The notes: generated from the sequence alone by a model not told the origin. Shown: positions 53,281-62,831, counted from the first letter of the stretch. The stretch is DNA of 64,000 nucleotides from Phycisphaera sp. (GCA_025916675.1 CP098402.1:1979205-2043204), one strand, 5' to 3'. Numbers and translations are program-made.

Positions 53281-53334
53281 GGGCCGCGTTCTTTCCCGGC
53301 ATACTTGCCCGATCCGAGAGGTTCCCCTTTGACC

Positions 53335-54144
53335 ATGACCCCCACCTCAGACACGCCCTCCAACTCGTCCATGCCCGACATGCAGTCGAGCGCCGACCCG
53401 CGTGAGATCGCCATCGACCGCGTGGGCGTGCGTGAGGTGGTGTACCCCATCAAGCTGCGGACCCGCGACGGCGGCGAGCAGGGCTCGATCGCTAAGGTCG
53501 GCATGTACGTCGCCCTGCCCCACACCCAGAAGGGCACGCACATGAGCCGCTTCATCGAGGTGCTCGAGGCCCACGCGTGCGAGCCGCTGACGCCCGAGAT
53601 GTTCCCCGGCATCGCGCGCGCCATCCGCGATCGGCTGAACGCGCAGGAGGCCCACATCTCGGCCAGCTTCACCTACTTTATGAAGAAGAAGGCCCCGGTC
53701 ACCGGCATCGAGAGCCTGATGGACTACGAGGTGACCTTCGAGTGTACCGCCAATGGTGACGACGATTTCGTGATGACCGTCGCCGCACCCGCCACGAGCC
53801 TCTGCCCGTGCAGCAAGGAGATCTCCGCCTACGGCGCCCACAACCAGCGCTGCGAGATCAAGGCCAGCGTCCGCTTCACCGGCGCCATGTGGATCGAGGA
53901 TCTGGTCGAGATCTGCGAGGGTGCCAGTTCACTGGAAGTCTTCGCCCTGCTCAAGCGGCCCGACGAGAAGTACGTGACCGAGCACGCCTTCGATAACCCA
54001 AAGTTCGTCGAGGACATCGTGCGGGATCTGGCGATCGCGTTGGACGCGGATGATCGCGTGCGGTGGTACGCGATCAGTAGTGAGAACTTTGAGAGCATCC
54101 ATAGCCATAACGCGTATGCGGAGCTGGAGCGGAGGAAGGGGTGA
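53335..54144 (+). CDS. folE2: GTP cyclohydrolase FolE2
   Basis: A 269-residue alternative GTP cyclohydrolase I (type IB), which makes dihydroneopterin triphosphate for folate and, in some bacteria, queuosine. The family wording is clear: 'IDRVGVREVVYPI', 'VGMYVALPHTQKGTHMSRFIEVL', 'LCPCSKEISAYGAHNQR' (Cys and His of the metal site), 'SRSL..EEF'-equivalent 'TEHAFDNPKFVEDIV' and 'NFESIHSHNAYAEL'. N-terminal residues 1-25 are extra and disordered. Type IB enzymes often replace FolE when zinc is scarce, but no Zur site was recognised. Confidence 0.93.
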   Translation: MTPTSDTPSNSSMPDMQSSADPREIAIDRVGVREVVYPIKLRTRDGGEQGSIAKVGMYVALPHTQKGTHMSRFIEVLEAHACEPLTPEMFPGIARAIRDRLNAQEAHISASFTYFMKKKAPVTGIESLMDYEVTFECTANGDDDFVMTVAAPATSLCPCSKEISAYGAHNQRCEIKASVRFTGAMWIEDLVEICEGASSLEVFALLKRPDEKYVTEHAFDNPKFVEDIVRDLAIALDADDRVRWYAISSENFESIHSHNAYAELERRKG

Positions 54145-54154
54145 TCCCTTCTCC

Positions 54155-54182
54155 CGAGCCGCGGGCGTGAGCACGCGGACAA
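54155..54182. repeat. REP-like element, single unit
   Basis: CGAGCCGCGGGCGTGAGC followed by ACGCGGACAA is a hairpin with GTGA loop. It follows the pattern of the two arms of the larger element at 56608-56691, with a few changed bases. It lies right after folE2. Confidence 0.65.
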
Positions 54183-54210
54183 ACGCCCTCACGTGACCCC
54201 CAACTCCCCC

Positions 54211-54274
54211 CTCTGCGCCCTTTGCGACCTCTGCGTTGAAGATCTTGAACGCAGAGGTCGCAAAGGGCGCAGAG
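54211..54274. repeat. 64-bp nearly perfect palindrome with core GTTGAAGATCTTGAAC
   Basis: Bases 54211-54237 pair with 54248-54274 without mismatch, and the AAGATCTT core is itself palindromic; only one pair (G-G flanking the core) fails. It is the second member of the family at 28180-28245 and lies between folE2 and the fibronectin-III-like gene, which converge. Confidence 0.85.
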
Positions 54275-54383
54275 AGCAAAGCAAGGCGCTGCGCTCGGGG
54301 AGTGTTGCAAGATCCGCGCACGGCAACGGCCGGGAGCATCGCCCCCGGCCGCCACCGGACTCGGAGATTTCGAAGAACACAAC

Positions 54384-55067
54384 TCAGGCCGCGAGGGTCG
54401 CGCCCTCCTGCTGGTTGCCCGGCACGCCCAGGAACACAACTTGCGGCGCCGTCCACGCGCTGTAGCGCGGCTGGCGGTCGGGGCTGCCGGCGCCGGCGGC
54501 GCCCTTCACCCCGCGGATGCGGTAGTAGGCCCTGGGCGTGCCGCTGGGCACGCCGGCGTCCAACGTCTCGCGGGCGGGCACGCTCGTGATTGTGGTCCAG
54601 CTCACCCCGTCGGTGAGGCTGCGCTGGACCTCATAGAACGTGCCCTGGGCCACCGAGCCCTCCCACCGGATGTCCACCGCGCCGCTGGTGCGCATCGACA
54701 ACTCGATGTTCGTCGGCACGGCCGGCGGTGCGCTGGGGCTGGGGTCGGCGGGCTCGGGGATGCTGGCCGTGGCGTACACGCCCGGGTCCCCGGTGGTCTC
54801 GGCGTAGGCCTTGATCGTCGCCACGAGGGCGGCGCCGAGGTCGCGGAGCTCATCGGTGCCGGTGTAGTACTCTAAAGTCGCATCCTTGCTGCTCTGGCGG
54901 CTCGTTAAAGCCGTCTGATACAGCGAAGATGCACTGGCTGTTTTTCCAGCCAGCTCCGTGACGGCTTCAACCGAGAGGCCTATCGCGGTCGGATCAGCCT
55001 GCCACGAGGACAGGCGCTGGGTGAAGAACTGGATCAGTTCAGAACGTTTCGTCGGGAGTACCGACAT
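54384..55067 (-). CDS. Fibronectin type III-like protein (paralog of the gene at 21633-22334)
   Basis: A 227-residue protein starting at an ATG with AAAGGA about nine bases upstream. Helical N-terminal part (~1-105: 'TKRSELIQFFTQRLSSWQ', 'SSLYQTALTSRQSSKDATLEYYTGTDELRDLGAALVATIKAYAE'), then a linker 'TGDPGVYATASIPEPADP' and a fibronectin III-like domain (~120-215: 'IELSMRTSGAVDIRWEGSVAQGTFYEVQRSL', 'AYYRIRGVKGAAGAGS'). The linker phrase and organisation match the protein at 21633-22334. A 21-bp repeat array lies upstream. Function unknown. Confidence 0.75.
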   Translation of the reverse strand: MSVLPTKRSELIQFFTQRLSSWQADPTAIGLSVEAVTELAGKTASASSLYQTALTSRQSSKDATLEYYTGTDELRDLGAALVATIKAYAETTGDPGVYATASIPEPADPSPSAPPAVPTNIELSMRTSGAVDIRWEGSVAQGTFYEVQRSLTDGVSWTTITSVPARETLDAGVPSGTPRAYYRIRGVKGAAGAGSPDRQPRYSAWTAPQVVFLGVPGNQQEGATLAA

Positions 55068-55578
55068 GACTCGATTCCTTTCGAATCGTGGTTTCACCGC
55101 GGTCGGGGGACTCGGTGAGTCGCGTTCCCCTTCGTTGGCCTGAGCACGCGGCGACCCATCGCCACCGCTGTTCCAGGTTTCGGCGGTCCTGGAACCCGAC
55201 TTTGGTCCGATTCCCAAAATTCGTCAAAATCATCACAACCGGCACGGCCGCCAGATCACCCAAACAAAGCCCACGACCCTACAAACCGGCCATTTCACGG
55301 CACAATCGCGTTTCGGCCGTCCGCATAACCCTTGTTCGAAATGATTTCGAAGGCCTTCGAAACTGTTTGAGGGGCCTTCGAAACCGTTTGAGAGACCTTC
55401 GAAGTAATTTCGCGGGCCTTCGAAATCGTTTGGGAGGCCTTCGAAAGAGTTTCGCGGGCCTTCGAGATTACTTGGGAAGGCTTCCAAATTATTTGAGGGC
55501 GCCTTGAGGAGCTTCGCAAAGAGTTTGGATAGGTACCGCAGGGTTGAGTCGAAAGTCCGAGCAGCTTCACGGTTGATC
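55068..55578. other. Intergenic region with a 21-bp repeat array
   Basis: About 510 bases separating the fibronectin-III-like gene from the DUF2806-like gene (both minus strand). The first ~260 bases look like ordinary leader sequence; the rest is the repeat array. Open frames of 80-140 codons across it on both strands are products of the 21-bp periodicity. Confidence 0.6.
55333..55522. repeat. 21-bp tandem repeat array, core CCTTCGAA
   Basis: Nine units begin every 21 bases at 55333, 55354, 55375, 55396, 55417, 55438, 55459, 55480 and 55501; a CCTTCGAA-like core starts each and the rest varies. All frames therefore read as heptads ('NxFEGLR', 'SKAxxTV', 'LRNxLxG'). The unit length equals that of the array at 27847-28035 although the core differs. 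Confidence 0.88.
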
Positions 55579-56475
55579 TCACTTCTGATCCGGGTTCACC
55601 ACAACGGGCGAATGGTTTTTCCATCGATGTACAAGGTACTCAACAAAGCCATCGACCGGCGTCGGCGTACAGAATTTCATCAACTCGATTGCAGGAGCTG
55701 TGAATATAGCATAGCCAATAGGAATGCTCTGCTTGTGATCAGTTGATGTGACGTACTTGTAATCGTCAGAACTGTACAAAGTACACTGAATCACAGTCCC
55801 AAAGTATTCTAGCACAAATGATTCTGGCACATTCCTTTGATTGAAACCGGCAAAAGCGTCGTAGTGCAAGAGACCAATACTATCCAAGTGAGCCAAATCC
55901 TCGAAGTACAGGCCTGTATTCTCGTAGATGCCCTCGTCTTCGTCTACAAACGGAACAACATTTTCGTCGATGAGCACAGCAAAACGGCACAGCGTTTGAA
56001 AGGTCTCGGCTTCCGATTGGTCCATGTCACTGAGAAGATTGATAGCCCGTTTAGACACTGAACCAGGTGAGTTTGCTTCACCAGCAAGAATTTTGGCCCA
56101 CAGCTCTTGCATCTGTTCACTCGAGACAACTCTGCATTTCTCAAAGAAGTTAACCACCCAATCGTCATCCATCTTGTTAGCGTCCGTGTCCGCTTGTAGT
56201 TTTGGAAATGCTTTCTCTGCAATCGATTCCATGTTCGCTTGCTTCTTGGCTTCTTCGCTAACAAACCGTCGCATCGCGCGTAGTTCAAGTTCCGAGATAG
56301 CAATCTCGTTCTCTGCGTGAATCAGTTCCGCCGCGGCCTCGGCTTTGGCGACCCTCTTGATCTGCCAAGGCTTGCATCCGCCTTCTATCGCACCAGAGAT
56401 CTTCTCAATCAAAGTATTGATGGGCTTTGACAGACCGCTGAGGTTGACGGCTGAGATGGAGTTGTCGTCACTCAT
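55579..56475 (-). CDS. DUF2806-like protein
   Basis: A 298-residue cytosolic protein. The family phrases are 'LSGLSKPINTLIEKISGAIEGGCKPWQIKRVAKAEA' at the N-terminus, 'RAMRRFVSEEAKKQANMESI', 'DDDWVVNFFEKCRVVSSEQMQELWAKILAGEANSPGSVSKRAINLL', and 'HLDSIGLL'. Members occur sporadically in bacteria and in some accessory regions. The gene is visibly richer in AT than the window around it, next to a repeat array on one side and a REP-like element on the other, which supports horizontal transfer. A role in phage defence is only speculation. Confidence 0.85.
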   Translation of the reverse strand: MSDDNSISAVNLSGLSKPINTLIEKISGAIEGGCKPWQIKRVAKAEAAAELIHAENEIAISELELRAMRRFVSEEAKKQANMESIAEKAFPKLQADTDANKMDDDWVVNFFEKCRVVSSEQMQELWAKILAGEANSPGSVSKRAINLLSDMDQSEAETFQTLCRFAVLIDENVVPFVDEDEGIYENTGLYFEDLAHLDSIGLLHYDAFAGFNQRNVPESFVLEYFGTVIQCTLYSSDDYKYVTSTDHKQSIPIGYAIFTAPAIELMKFCTPTPVDGFVEYLVHRWKNHSPVVVNPDQK

Positions 56476-56607
56476 AGCTCGATGCTAGCCATCAATATAC
56501 GATCATCGGCCGTCGACAACTGCTTGAGGACCCCCCCCAGCTTCGGAGACTCGGCAGCTCCCCCACTGGGAGCGGGGGAGCGGGTCGGAGGCGGCACGCT
56601 TTTCTTT

Positions 56608-56691
56608 ACGAGCCGCTGGCGTGAGCCAGCGGACAAGACAGCACGACAGACTCCGGCGCGTCCTGTCCGCTGGCTCACGCCAGCGGCTCGT
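56608..56691. repeat. REP-like inverted pair (BIME-like), 28-bp arms
   Basis: 56608-56635 is the exact reverse complement of 56664-56691, with 28 bases between. Each arm is also a hairpin on its own (CCGCTGGC-GTGA-GCCAGCGG), so the two arms can form separate stem-loops or one long cruciform. A diverged single unit lies at 54155-54182. Confidence 0.85.
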
Positions 56692-56712
56692 CAGGAAGTC
56701 CGGCTCCGACCC

Positions 56713-56732
56713 ATTGCCTATTGCCCATTGCC
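56713..56732. repeat. Dispersed 20-mer, second copy
   Basis: ATTGCCTATTGCCCATTGCC is identical to 22591-22610. Both copies are intergenic and flanked by CCCA/CCAA variants. Confidence 0.8.
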
Positions 56733-56742
56733 AAATCCGGGC

Positions 56743-56772
56743 AAAAGAAAACCCACGCCAAAACGACGTGGG
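56743..56772 (-). terminator. Intrinsic terminator of the ribosomal protein operon
   Basis: On the minus strand CCCACGTC-GTTTT-GGCGTGGG forms an eight-base-pair stem followed by TTTTCTTTT. It lies 30 bases after the rplQ stop. Confidence 0.85.
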
Positions 56773-56802
56773 CTCGTTCCATTCCAGCGAAGCTGAGTCC
56801 CT

Positions 56803-57492
56803 TCAGGACTCGGACGACTCGCCCGAGCCCTCGGACTCCTCGGACTTCGGCTCGGCCGTCGCCGTCGCGGCGGCCTTGTCCCCACCACGCTCCTTGCGGA
56901 GCTTCGCGTTGTACGCCGAACGCTTGTCGGCCTGGCGGCGGCGGCGGCTGGGGTTGCCGCCGATCTCGGGGCCCTCCTCGGCGCCGACGAACTGGATCAC
57001 GCACATCTCGGTGGCGTCGCCCAGGCGGTGGTAGCCGATGCGGACGATGCGGGTGTAACCGCCCTGGCGGTCCTCGAAGCGGGGGGCCACGTTCTCGAAG
57101 ATGTGGCGGACCAGCTTGGGGGCCTTGCGAAGCTCGCCGTAGCGGTTGCGCTCGACCTGGTCGTCGCTTGGGATGTCGAAGAACTTCTCGGTGCGCTCGC
57201 GCTGGTCGGCCACGCGCTGCTTGGCGGCCTCGTCGGCGTTCTTGGGCGTGTAGAGCCAGTCGAAGGCCTTGCGGTCCCGGCCGAGGATGGCGATGACCTG
57301 CCGGCGGCTGTGGAGGTCGCCCTTCTTGGCCTTGGTGATGATCTTCTCGACCATCGGCTGCAGGGCCTTGGCCTTGGGCACGCTGGTGACGATCTGCCCA
57401 TGCTCGAAGAGCGAGGCGGCCATGTTGCGCAGCATCGCCTGGCGGTGCGTGCGGGTGCGGCCGAGCTTGAAGCCTGCTTTACGGTGGCGCAT
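56803..57492 (-). CDS. rplQ: 50S ribosomal protein L17
   Basis: A 229-residue protein; the L17 core is in residues 1-~170 ('MRHRKAGFKLGRTRTHRQAMLRNMAASLFEHGQIVTSVPKAKALQPMVEKIITKAKKGDL', 'GGYTRIVRIGYHRLGDATEMCVIQFV'). A helical insertion in the middle ('DEAAKQRVADQRERTEKFFDIP') and an acidic, low-complexity tail ('EESEGSGESSES') make it much longer than the ~120 residues common in other phyla. It is the last gene of the operon, 147 bases after rpoA. Confidence 0.96.
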   Translation of the reverse strand: MRHRKAGFKLGRTRTHRQAMLRNMAASLFEHGQIVTSVPKAKALQPMVEKIITKAKKGDLHSRRQVIAILGRDRKAFDWLYTPKNADEAAKQRVADQRERTEKFFDIPSDDQVERNRYGELRKAPKLVRHIFENVAPRFEDRQGGYTRIVRIGYHRLGDATEMCVIQFVGAEEGPEIGGNPSRRRRQADKRSAYNAKLRKERGGDKAAATATAEPKSEESEGSGESSES

Positions 57493-57639
57493 GACGGGAG
57501 TCCTTCACGGAGCCGGGAAGACCCGGGGGGAACCAAACAGCCGACGGGAGCGATCACCGCTGCCGAACGGGTCGAGATTCTAGCCCACCCTGCCCATCAG
57601 GACAAAGCGAGTGTGAGCCCGGAGGGCTCTACGGAGCGC

Positions 57640-58650
57640 TCAGAGCTGAACCACCTCTGGGGCGTAGCCCTCGGGCAGGTCCATGCCGAGCTCCAGGCCC
57701 ATCTCGGTGAGCTTCTTCTTGACCTCGCGGAGGCTCGTGCGGCCGAAGCTGCGGAGCTTGAGCAGCTCGCTCTCGGTCTGCATGATGACCGAGCCCACGG
57801 TGTAGAGCTTGGCGCTCTCCAGGCAGTTGCTGGCCCGGACGCTGAGCTCGAGCTCGCTGATGGGCTGGTTGAGCTTGCGGATGAGACCCTCGTCGACGCC
57901 CGCGGCCGCGGCGGCCTCCTCGCTGACACGCTCCTGGCCCAGCTCGAAGTACTGGACGAAGGGGTTCAGGTGCTTGCGTAGGATCTTGCCGGCCTCGACC
58001 AGGGCCATCTCGGGCGTCAGCGTGCCGTCGGTCCAGATGTCCATGGACAGCTTGTCGTAGTTGGTCCGCTGGCCGACGCGGGTGTCCTCGACGTGGTAGC
58101 GCACGCGGTGGACGGGGCTGAAGATCGAGTCGACGGCGATCAGGCCGATGTCCTGCTCGTCGCGGCGGGCGAGGTGCTCGTTAGCGGGCACGTAGCCGCG
58201 GCCCTTGGAGACGTGCAGCTCCATCTCGAAGTCGATCTCGCTGGTGAGCGTGCAGAGCACCAGGTCCTTGTTAACGATGGTGACGTTGGTGTCGGCCTCG
58301 ATGAGGTCGGCGGTCACCTCGCCCGGGCCCTGGGCGGCCAGGTGCATGACGCGGGGCTCGTCGCCCTCGAGCTTCAAGACAAGATTCTTGATGTTCAGGA
58401 CCAGATCGGTCACGTCCTCGAGCACGCCGGGTAGCGTCTCGAACTCGTGGCTGGCACCCTTGATCTTGACGGCGGTGACGGCCGCGCCCTCGATGGAGCT
58501 CAGCAGGATGCGGCGGAGGCTGTTGCCGATGGTCGTGCCGAAGCCGCGCTCGAAGGGCTCGACACTGAAGCGACCAAAGGTGGTGTTGTTGAACTTGGGA
58601 TCAGAGACAACGCGATTGGGGAGTTCCAGGCCACGCCAGCGAACGCGCAT
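57640..58650 (-). CDS. rpoA: DNA-directed RNA polymerase subunit alpha
   Basis: A 336-residue alpha subunit with the N-terminal dimerisation domain ('FGRFSVEPFERGFGTTIGNSLRRILLSSIEGAAVTAVKI', 'HEFETLPGVLEDVTDLVLNIKNL') and the C-terminal domain ('ELSVRASNCLESAKLYTVGSVIMQTESELLKLRSFGRTSLREVKKKL') that contacts UP elements and activators. Length is normal. The ribosome site is AGGTA-like and weak. rpsD, usually just upstream, is absent. Confidence 0.97.
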   Translation of the reverse strand: MRVRWRGLELPNRVVSDPKFNNTTFGRFSVEPFERGFGTTIGNSLRRILLSSIEGAAVTAVKIKGASHEFETLPGVLEDVTDLVLNIKNLVLKLEGDEPRVMHLAAQGPGEVTADLIEADTNVTIVNKDLVLCTLTSEIDFEMELHVSKGRGYVPANEHLARRDEQDIGLIAVDSIFSPVHRVRYHVEDTRVGQRTNYDKLSMDIWTDGTLTPEMALVEAGKILRKHLNPFVQYFELGQERVSEEAAAAAGVDEGLIRKLNQPISELELSVRASNCLESAKLYTVGSVIMQTESELLKLRSFGRTSLREVKKKLTEMGLELGMDLPEGYAPEVVQL

Positions 58651-58851
58651 AGGTCTACCTCTTTTGTGCTGGCGGCACGTGCCGGAACGGGGGCAAGCCT
58701 GCTCGATTCACGGAACGCTCACCGGCGCCGCCAGCAATGGGCCGGGTGGTTCCTTCTGTTCGAGGGCCTTGGAAGCGGTCGCGATCCTGTTAGGGAACGC
58801 GGCCGGAAGTTCGAGTCGGCGAAGCGGCGTTAGACGCGACGCGAATTGGTC

Positions 58852-59229
58852 TTAGACGCGACGCTTCTTGGGGGGCCGGCAGCCGTTGTGGGGCACGGGG
58901 GTGTGGTCCTCGATGGCGGTCACGCGGACGCCGGTGGAGACCACGCCGTTGACGGCGGCCTCGCGCCCGCCGCCGGTGCCGCGGATGCGGACCTCGGCCT
59001 CGCTCATGCCCATCTTGCGGACCTTCTGGCCCACGCTCTCGCCCGCGCGGGTGGCGGCGAAGGGCGTGGCCTTGCGGGCGCCCTTGAAGCCGATGGTGCC
59101 GGCCGAATCCCAGGCGAGGGTCTCGCCGTTGGTATCGGTGATGGTGATCATCGTGTTGTTGTTGGTCGCCTTGACGTGGATGATCCCACGGACGACGTTC
59201 TTCCGAATCTTCTTGGTCTTCTTCGCCAT
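58852..59229 (-). CDS. rpsK: 30S ribosomal protein S11
   Basis: A 125-residue platform protein: 'GIIHVKATNNNTMITITDTNGETLAWDSAGTIGFKGARKATPFAA', 'GGGREAAVNGV' and 'DHTPVPHNGCRPPKKRRV' match S11 throughout. 200 bases follow before rpoA, where rpsD is usually found; no open frame for it is seen. A short duplication of the last coding triplets (GTCTAAG..., about 58838-58851 and 58852-58866) lies past the stop. Confidence 0.97.
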   Translation of the reverse strand: MAKKTKKIRKNVVRGIIHVKATNNNTMITITDTNGETLAWDSAGTIGFKGARKATPFAATRAGESVGQKVRKMGMSEAEVRIRGTGGGREAAVNGVVSTGVRVTAIEDHTPVPHNGCRPPKKRRV

Positions 59230-59354
59230 CGAGTCATCGCTCCAGTTGCTTCCACTTTGGGTTCCCAGTGAAGACCGGGCTGGAAGCTCGCGAATGGTGT
59301 CGGTTCTGAACTAGTGCCTGATGCCTGATCCCCAATGCCTGCGGCGCACGCCGC

Positions 59355-59732
59355 TTAGCCCTTGACGCCCTTCTTGCCGGCCACGGTCTTCTTGCGACCC
59401 TTGCGGGTGCGAGCGTTGCAGCGCGTGCGCTGGCCTCGGCTCGGTAGGCCGCGGCGGTGACGCTCGCCGCGGTAGGCCCGGGTGTCCTTAAGGCGTTGGA
59501 TGTTCTGGCCGACCTGGCGACGCAGGGCACCCTCGACGATGTAGTTACCGTCGATGATCGCACCGATCTGGGCGACCTCCTGCTCGGTCAGGTCGTTGGC
59601 GCGACGGTTGGGATCGATCTGGGCCTCGCCCAGCACGTCCATCGCGAACTTCGGGCCGATGCCATGCACGTACTGCAGGGCGTAGTAGATCTTCTTGCGA
59701 TCGGGGATGTCAATACCTGCAATACGCGGCAC
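59355..59732 (-). CDS. rpsM: 30S ribosomal protein S13
   Basis: A 125-residue head protein: 'RIAGIDIPDRKKIYYALQYVHGIGPKFAMDVL', the helix-hairpin-helix region, 'HRRGLPSRGQRTRCNARTRKG' and a basic tail are all standard. It follows rpmJ by 38 bases. Confidence 0.97.
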   Translation of the reverse strand: MPRIAGIDIPDRKKIYYALQYVHGIGPKFAMDVLGEAQIDPNRRANDLTEQEVAQIGAIIDGNYIVEGALRRQVGQNIQRLKDTRAYRGERHRRGLPSRGQRTRCNARTRKGRKKTVAGKKGVKG

Positions 59733-59770
59733 GTGTGTGCTCCCTGGCCCTTGGCCAATTCAGCCGACAA

Positions 59771-59887
59771 TCAGCCCTGGCGCTGCTTGAAGCGGGGGTT
59801 CTTCTTGTTGATGATGTAGACCCGGCCGCGACGGCGGACGATCTGGCAGTCCTTCGACCGCCTCTTGACGCTTGCTTTCACCTTCAT
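59771..59887 (-). CDS. rpmJ: 50S ribosomal protein L36
   Basis: A 38-residue protein, too short for many gene finders: '[20 protein letters not shown]' followed by '[18 protein letters not shown]'. Only one of the zinc-site cysteines remains (Cys14), so this is a C-minus form. A GAGGTG ribosome site lies six bases before the ATG. It lies between map and rpsM, the usual place; infA, which often precedes it, is not present. Confidence 0.95.
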   Translation of the reverse strand: MKVKASVKRRSKDCQIVRRRGRVYIINKKNPRFKQRQG

Positions 59888-59979
59888 CGGCCACCTCGCT
59901 CAAGTCAATACTATCACTCGCCCGGACCCAGCCCGGTGCGAAGGGGATTGTACCCCGCTGCGGTCGCAGAGTCACCAAA

Positions 59980-60761
59980 TCATGAAGCCCCGAGCACGCG
60001 AGTTTGTTCGTTTTCCACGACGATCATGGCTTCGCGGGCCACCGCAGGCGATCCGTCTGCCGTTCGGATGGCCCAACCATCCTCCGAATCGACTGTCCCG
60101 CCAGACCCCGAGGTGATGGCCGGCTCGAGCGTAAAGACCATGCCCGGCCTGAGAATCACCGGCGGGTCCGATGGCTTGGGTACAAGCGGCAGCGCAGGCA
60201 GTTCATGGGGAGCCAGACCGATGCCGTGACCGGCGAGTCCTTGGACAAGCCTTACATCGTGGGCCTCCGCGGCACCGGCCATCGCGGCGGCAACATCGCT
60301 CCAGGCCACACCGGGCGCGATGGCCTTCAGGCCGGCCTGCCAGACGGCGTCGAGGGCGTCCAGCAGCGGATGCCCCCCACCACCGACGACGACCGTGTCG
60401 GCCACGTCGGCATGCCAGCCGTCGAGCGAGAGCATGAGGTCGATGGTGGCGAGTTGGCCGGTTCGGAGCGGCTGCTCGTCGGGAAGGGCGTGGGCGATGG
60501 TGTCGTCGGTGCTGACCGCGCAGGCGTGACCAAATGGCTGGCCTTGGTCGCCGATCACATCGACCATGACGGGCTTGGCACCAGCCAACTCGATGCGCTC
60601 CAGGCACACCGAAGCCAGTTCGAGCGGCAGAACACCCGACCGAGCTTGGGCGAGTAGTTCGTCGAGCACCAAGCGCGCAAGAAACGCCGCGCCCGAGAGC
60701 GCGGCGATATCGGAATCGGAGTAGAGCTGCGGCCCGCGGAGCTTTCGCGCGGCCGGGGGCA

Positions 60762-60762
<1 letters not shown>
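59980..60762 (-). CDS. map: Methionine aminopeptidase, type I
   Basis: A 260-residue dimetal enzyme that removes the initiator Met. Ligands: Asp pair in 'SLDGWHADVADTVV', His in 'GLAGHGIGLAPHELP', Glu in 'FTLEPAITSG' and Glu in 'AREAMIVVENE'; the substrate His is in 'TIAHALPDEQPL'. The sequence is divergent from the E. coli type, with a longer N-terminus ('KLRGPQLYSDSDIAALSGAAFLARLVLDELLAQARSGV'). The ATG at 60762 overlaps the secY TAA by one base (TAATG), so this start is preferred over any further upstream. Confidence 0.94.
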
Positions 60763-62168
<1,406 letters not shown>

Positions 62169-62246
62169 CGATCCTCCGCCGACACTCGGCAGCCGGCCCC
62201 GTCCGAAGCCGGCCGCGCGGCCGGCCAGAGGGGACGGCCCGAGGCG

Positions 62247-62831
62247 TTACTTCTTCTTGCTGTTCGCCGCCTGGCGACGCTCGAGATTCGGGCGACGCAG
62301 CTTCTTCGTGAGGTTCTTGGGGGTCTTGTCGTCGCTGTTGCGATCGATGCCACGGACGCGATCGCGGCGTGTGCCGGTCTCGGTCACGCTGCCTCCAGCG
62401 TCCTCGATCAGCTTGCGGGCCTGCCCGCTGACTCGGCTGACGTTGAACGTGAGCTCGGTCTTCAGGCCGCCCTCGGGCACGTTGCCCAGGATCTTGACGT
62501 CCCGACTGGTGTCGCGGATGAGGCCGGCCTTGATGAGGGCCTCGGCGTCGACGGTGCCGCCGTTCTTGAAGTCCTCGTGCTCGACGATGTCCTTGATGTT
62601 GACGATCCAGAACAGCGTCTTGAACTTGACGTTCGTGAAGCCGAACTTGGGCATCGTGCGGAACATGGGCATCTGCCCGCCCTCGAACTGGTGGAGGGTC
62701 GAGTGGCCGCGACGGCTGCCGGCACCCTTCTGGCCGCGACCGGCGCGCTTGCCGCCGCTGGCGGGGCCGCGACCGACGCGCTTGCGCTGCTTGTAGCGTC
62801 CGGCTTGGGCGGTGATCTCGTGAATCATCAT
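62247..62831 (-). CDS. rplO: 50S ribosomal protein L15
   Basis: A 194-residue protein; 'KRVGRGPASGGKRAGRGQKGAGSRRGHSTLHQFEGGQMPMFRTMPKFGF' is the L15 N-terminal region. The C-terminal ~50 residues ('RGIDRNSDDKTPKNLTKKLRRPNLERRQAANSKKK') are an extra basic extension. Start is the first of two ATGs (62831; 62828 is equally possible). Only 49 bases separate it from rpsE, so rpmD (L30) is missing from its usual place. Confidence 0.96.
   Translation of the reverse strand: MMIHEITAQAGRYKQRKRVGRGPASGGKRAGRGQKGAGSRRGHSTLHQFEGGQMPMFRTMPKFGFTNVKFKTLFWIVNIKDIVEHEDFKNGGTVDAEALIKAGLIRDTSRDVKILGNVPEGGLKTELTFNVSRVSGQARKLIEDAGGSVTETGTRRDRVRGIDRNSDDKTPKNLTKKLRRPNLERRQAANSKKK

Larger units (their letters stand above)
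56476..56802. other. Intergenic region with REP-like element, dispersed 20-mer and terminator
   Basis: Between the DUF2806 gene and rplQ. It holds the double hairpin at 56608-56691, a 20-mer that also occurs at 22591-22610, and the terminator of the ribosomal operon. No gene is seen. Confidence 0.7.

Noticed and set aside
55088-55624. Heptad-repeat proteins on both strands over the 21-bp array
   Set aside because: All frames give repeats, none has a convincing start, and the frames overlap; a small coiled-coil gene is not excluded but not supported.
58651-58851. rpsD between rpsK and rpoA
   Set aside because: Two hundred bases are too few for S4 and contain no matching frame.
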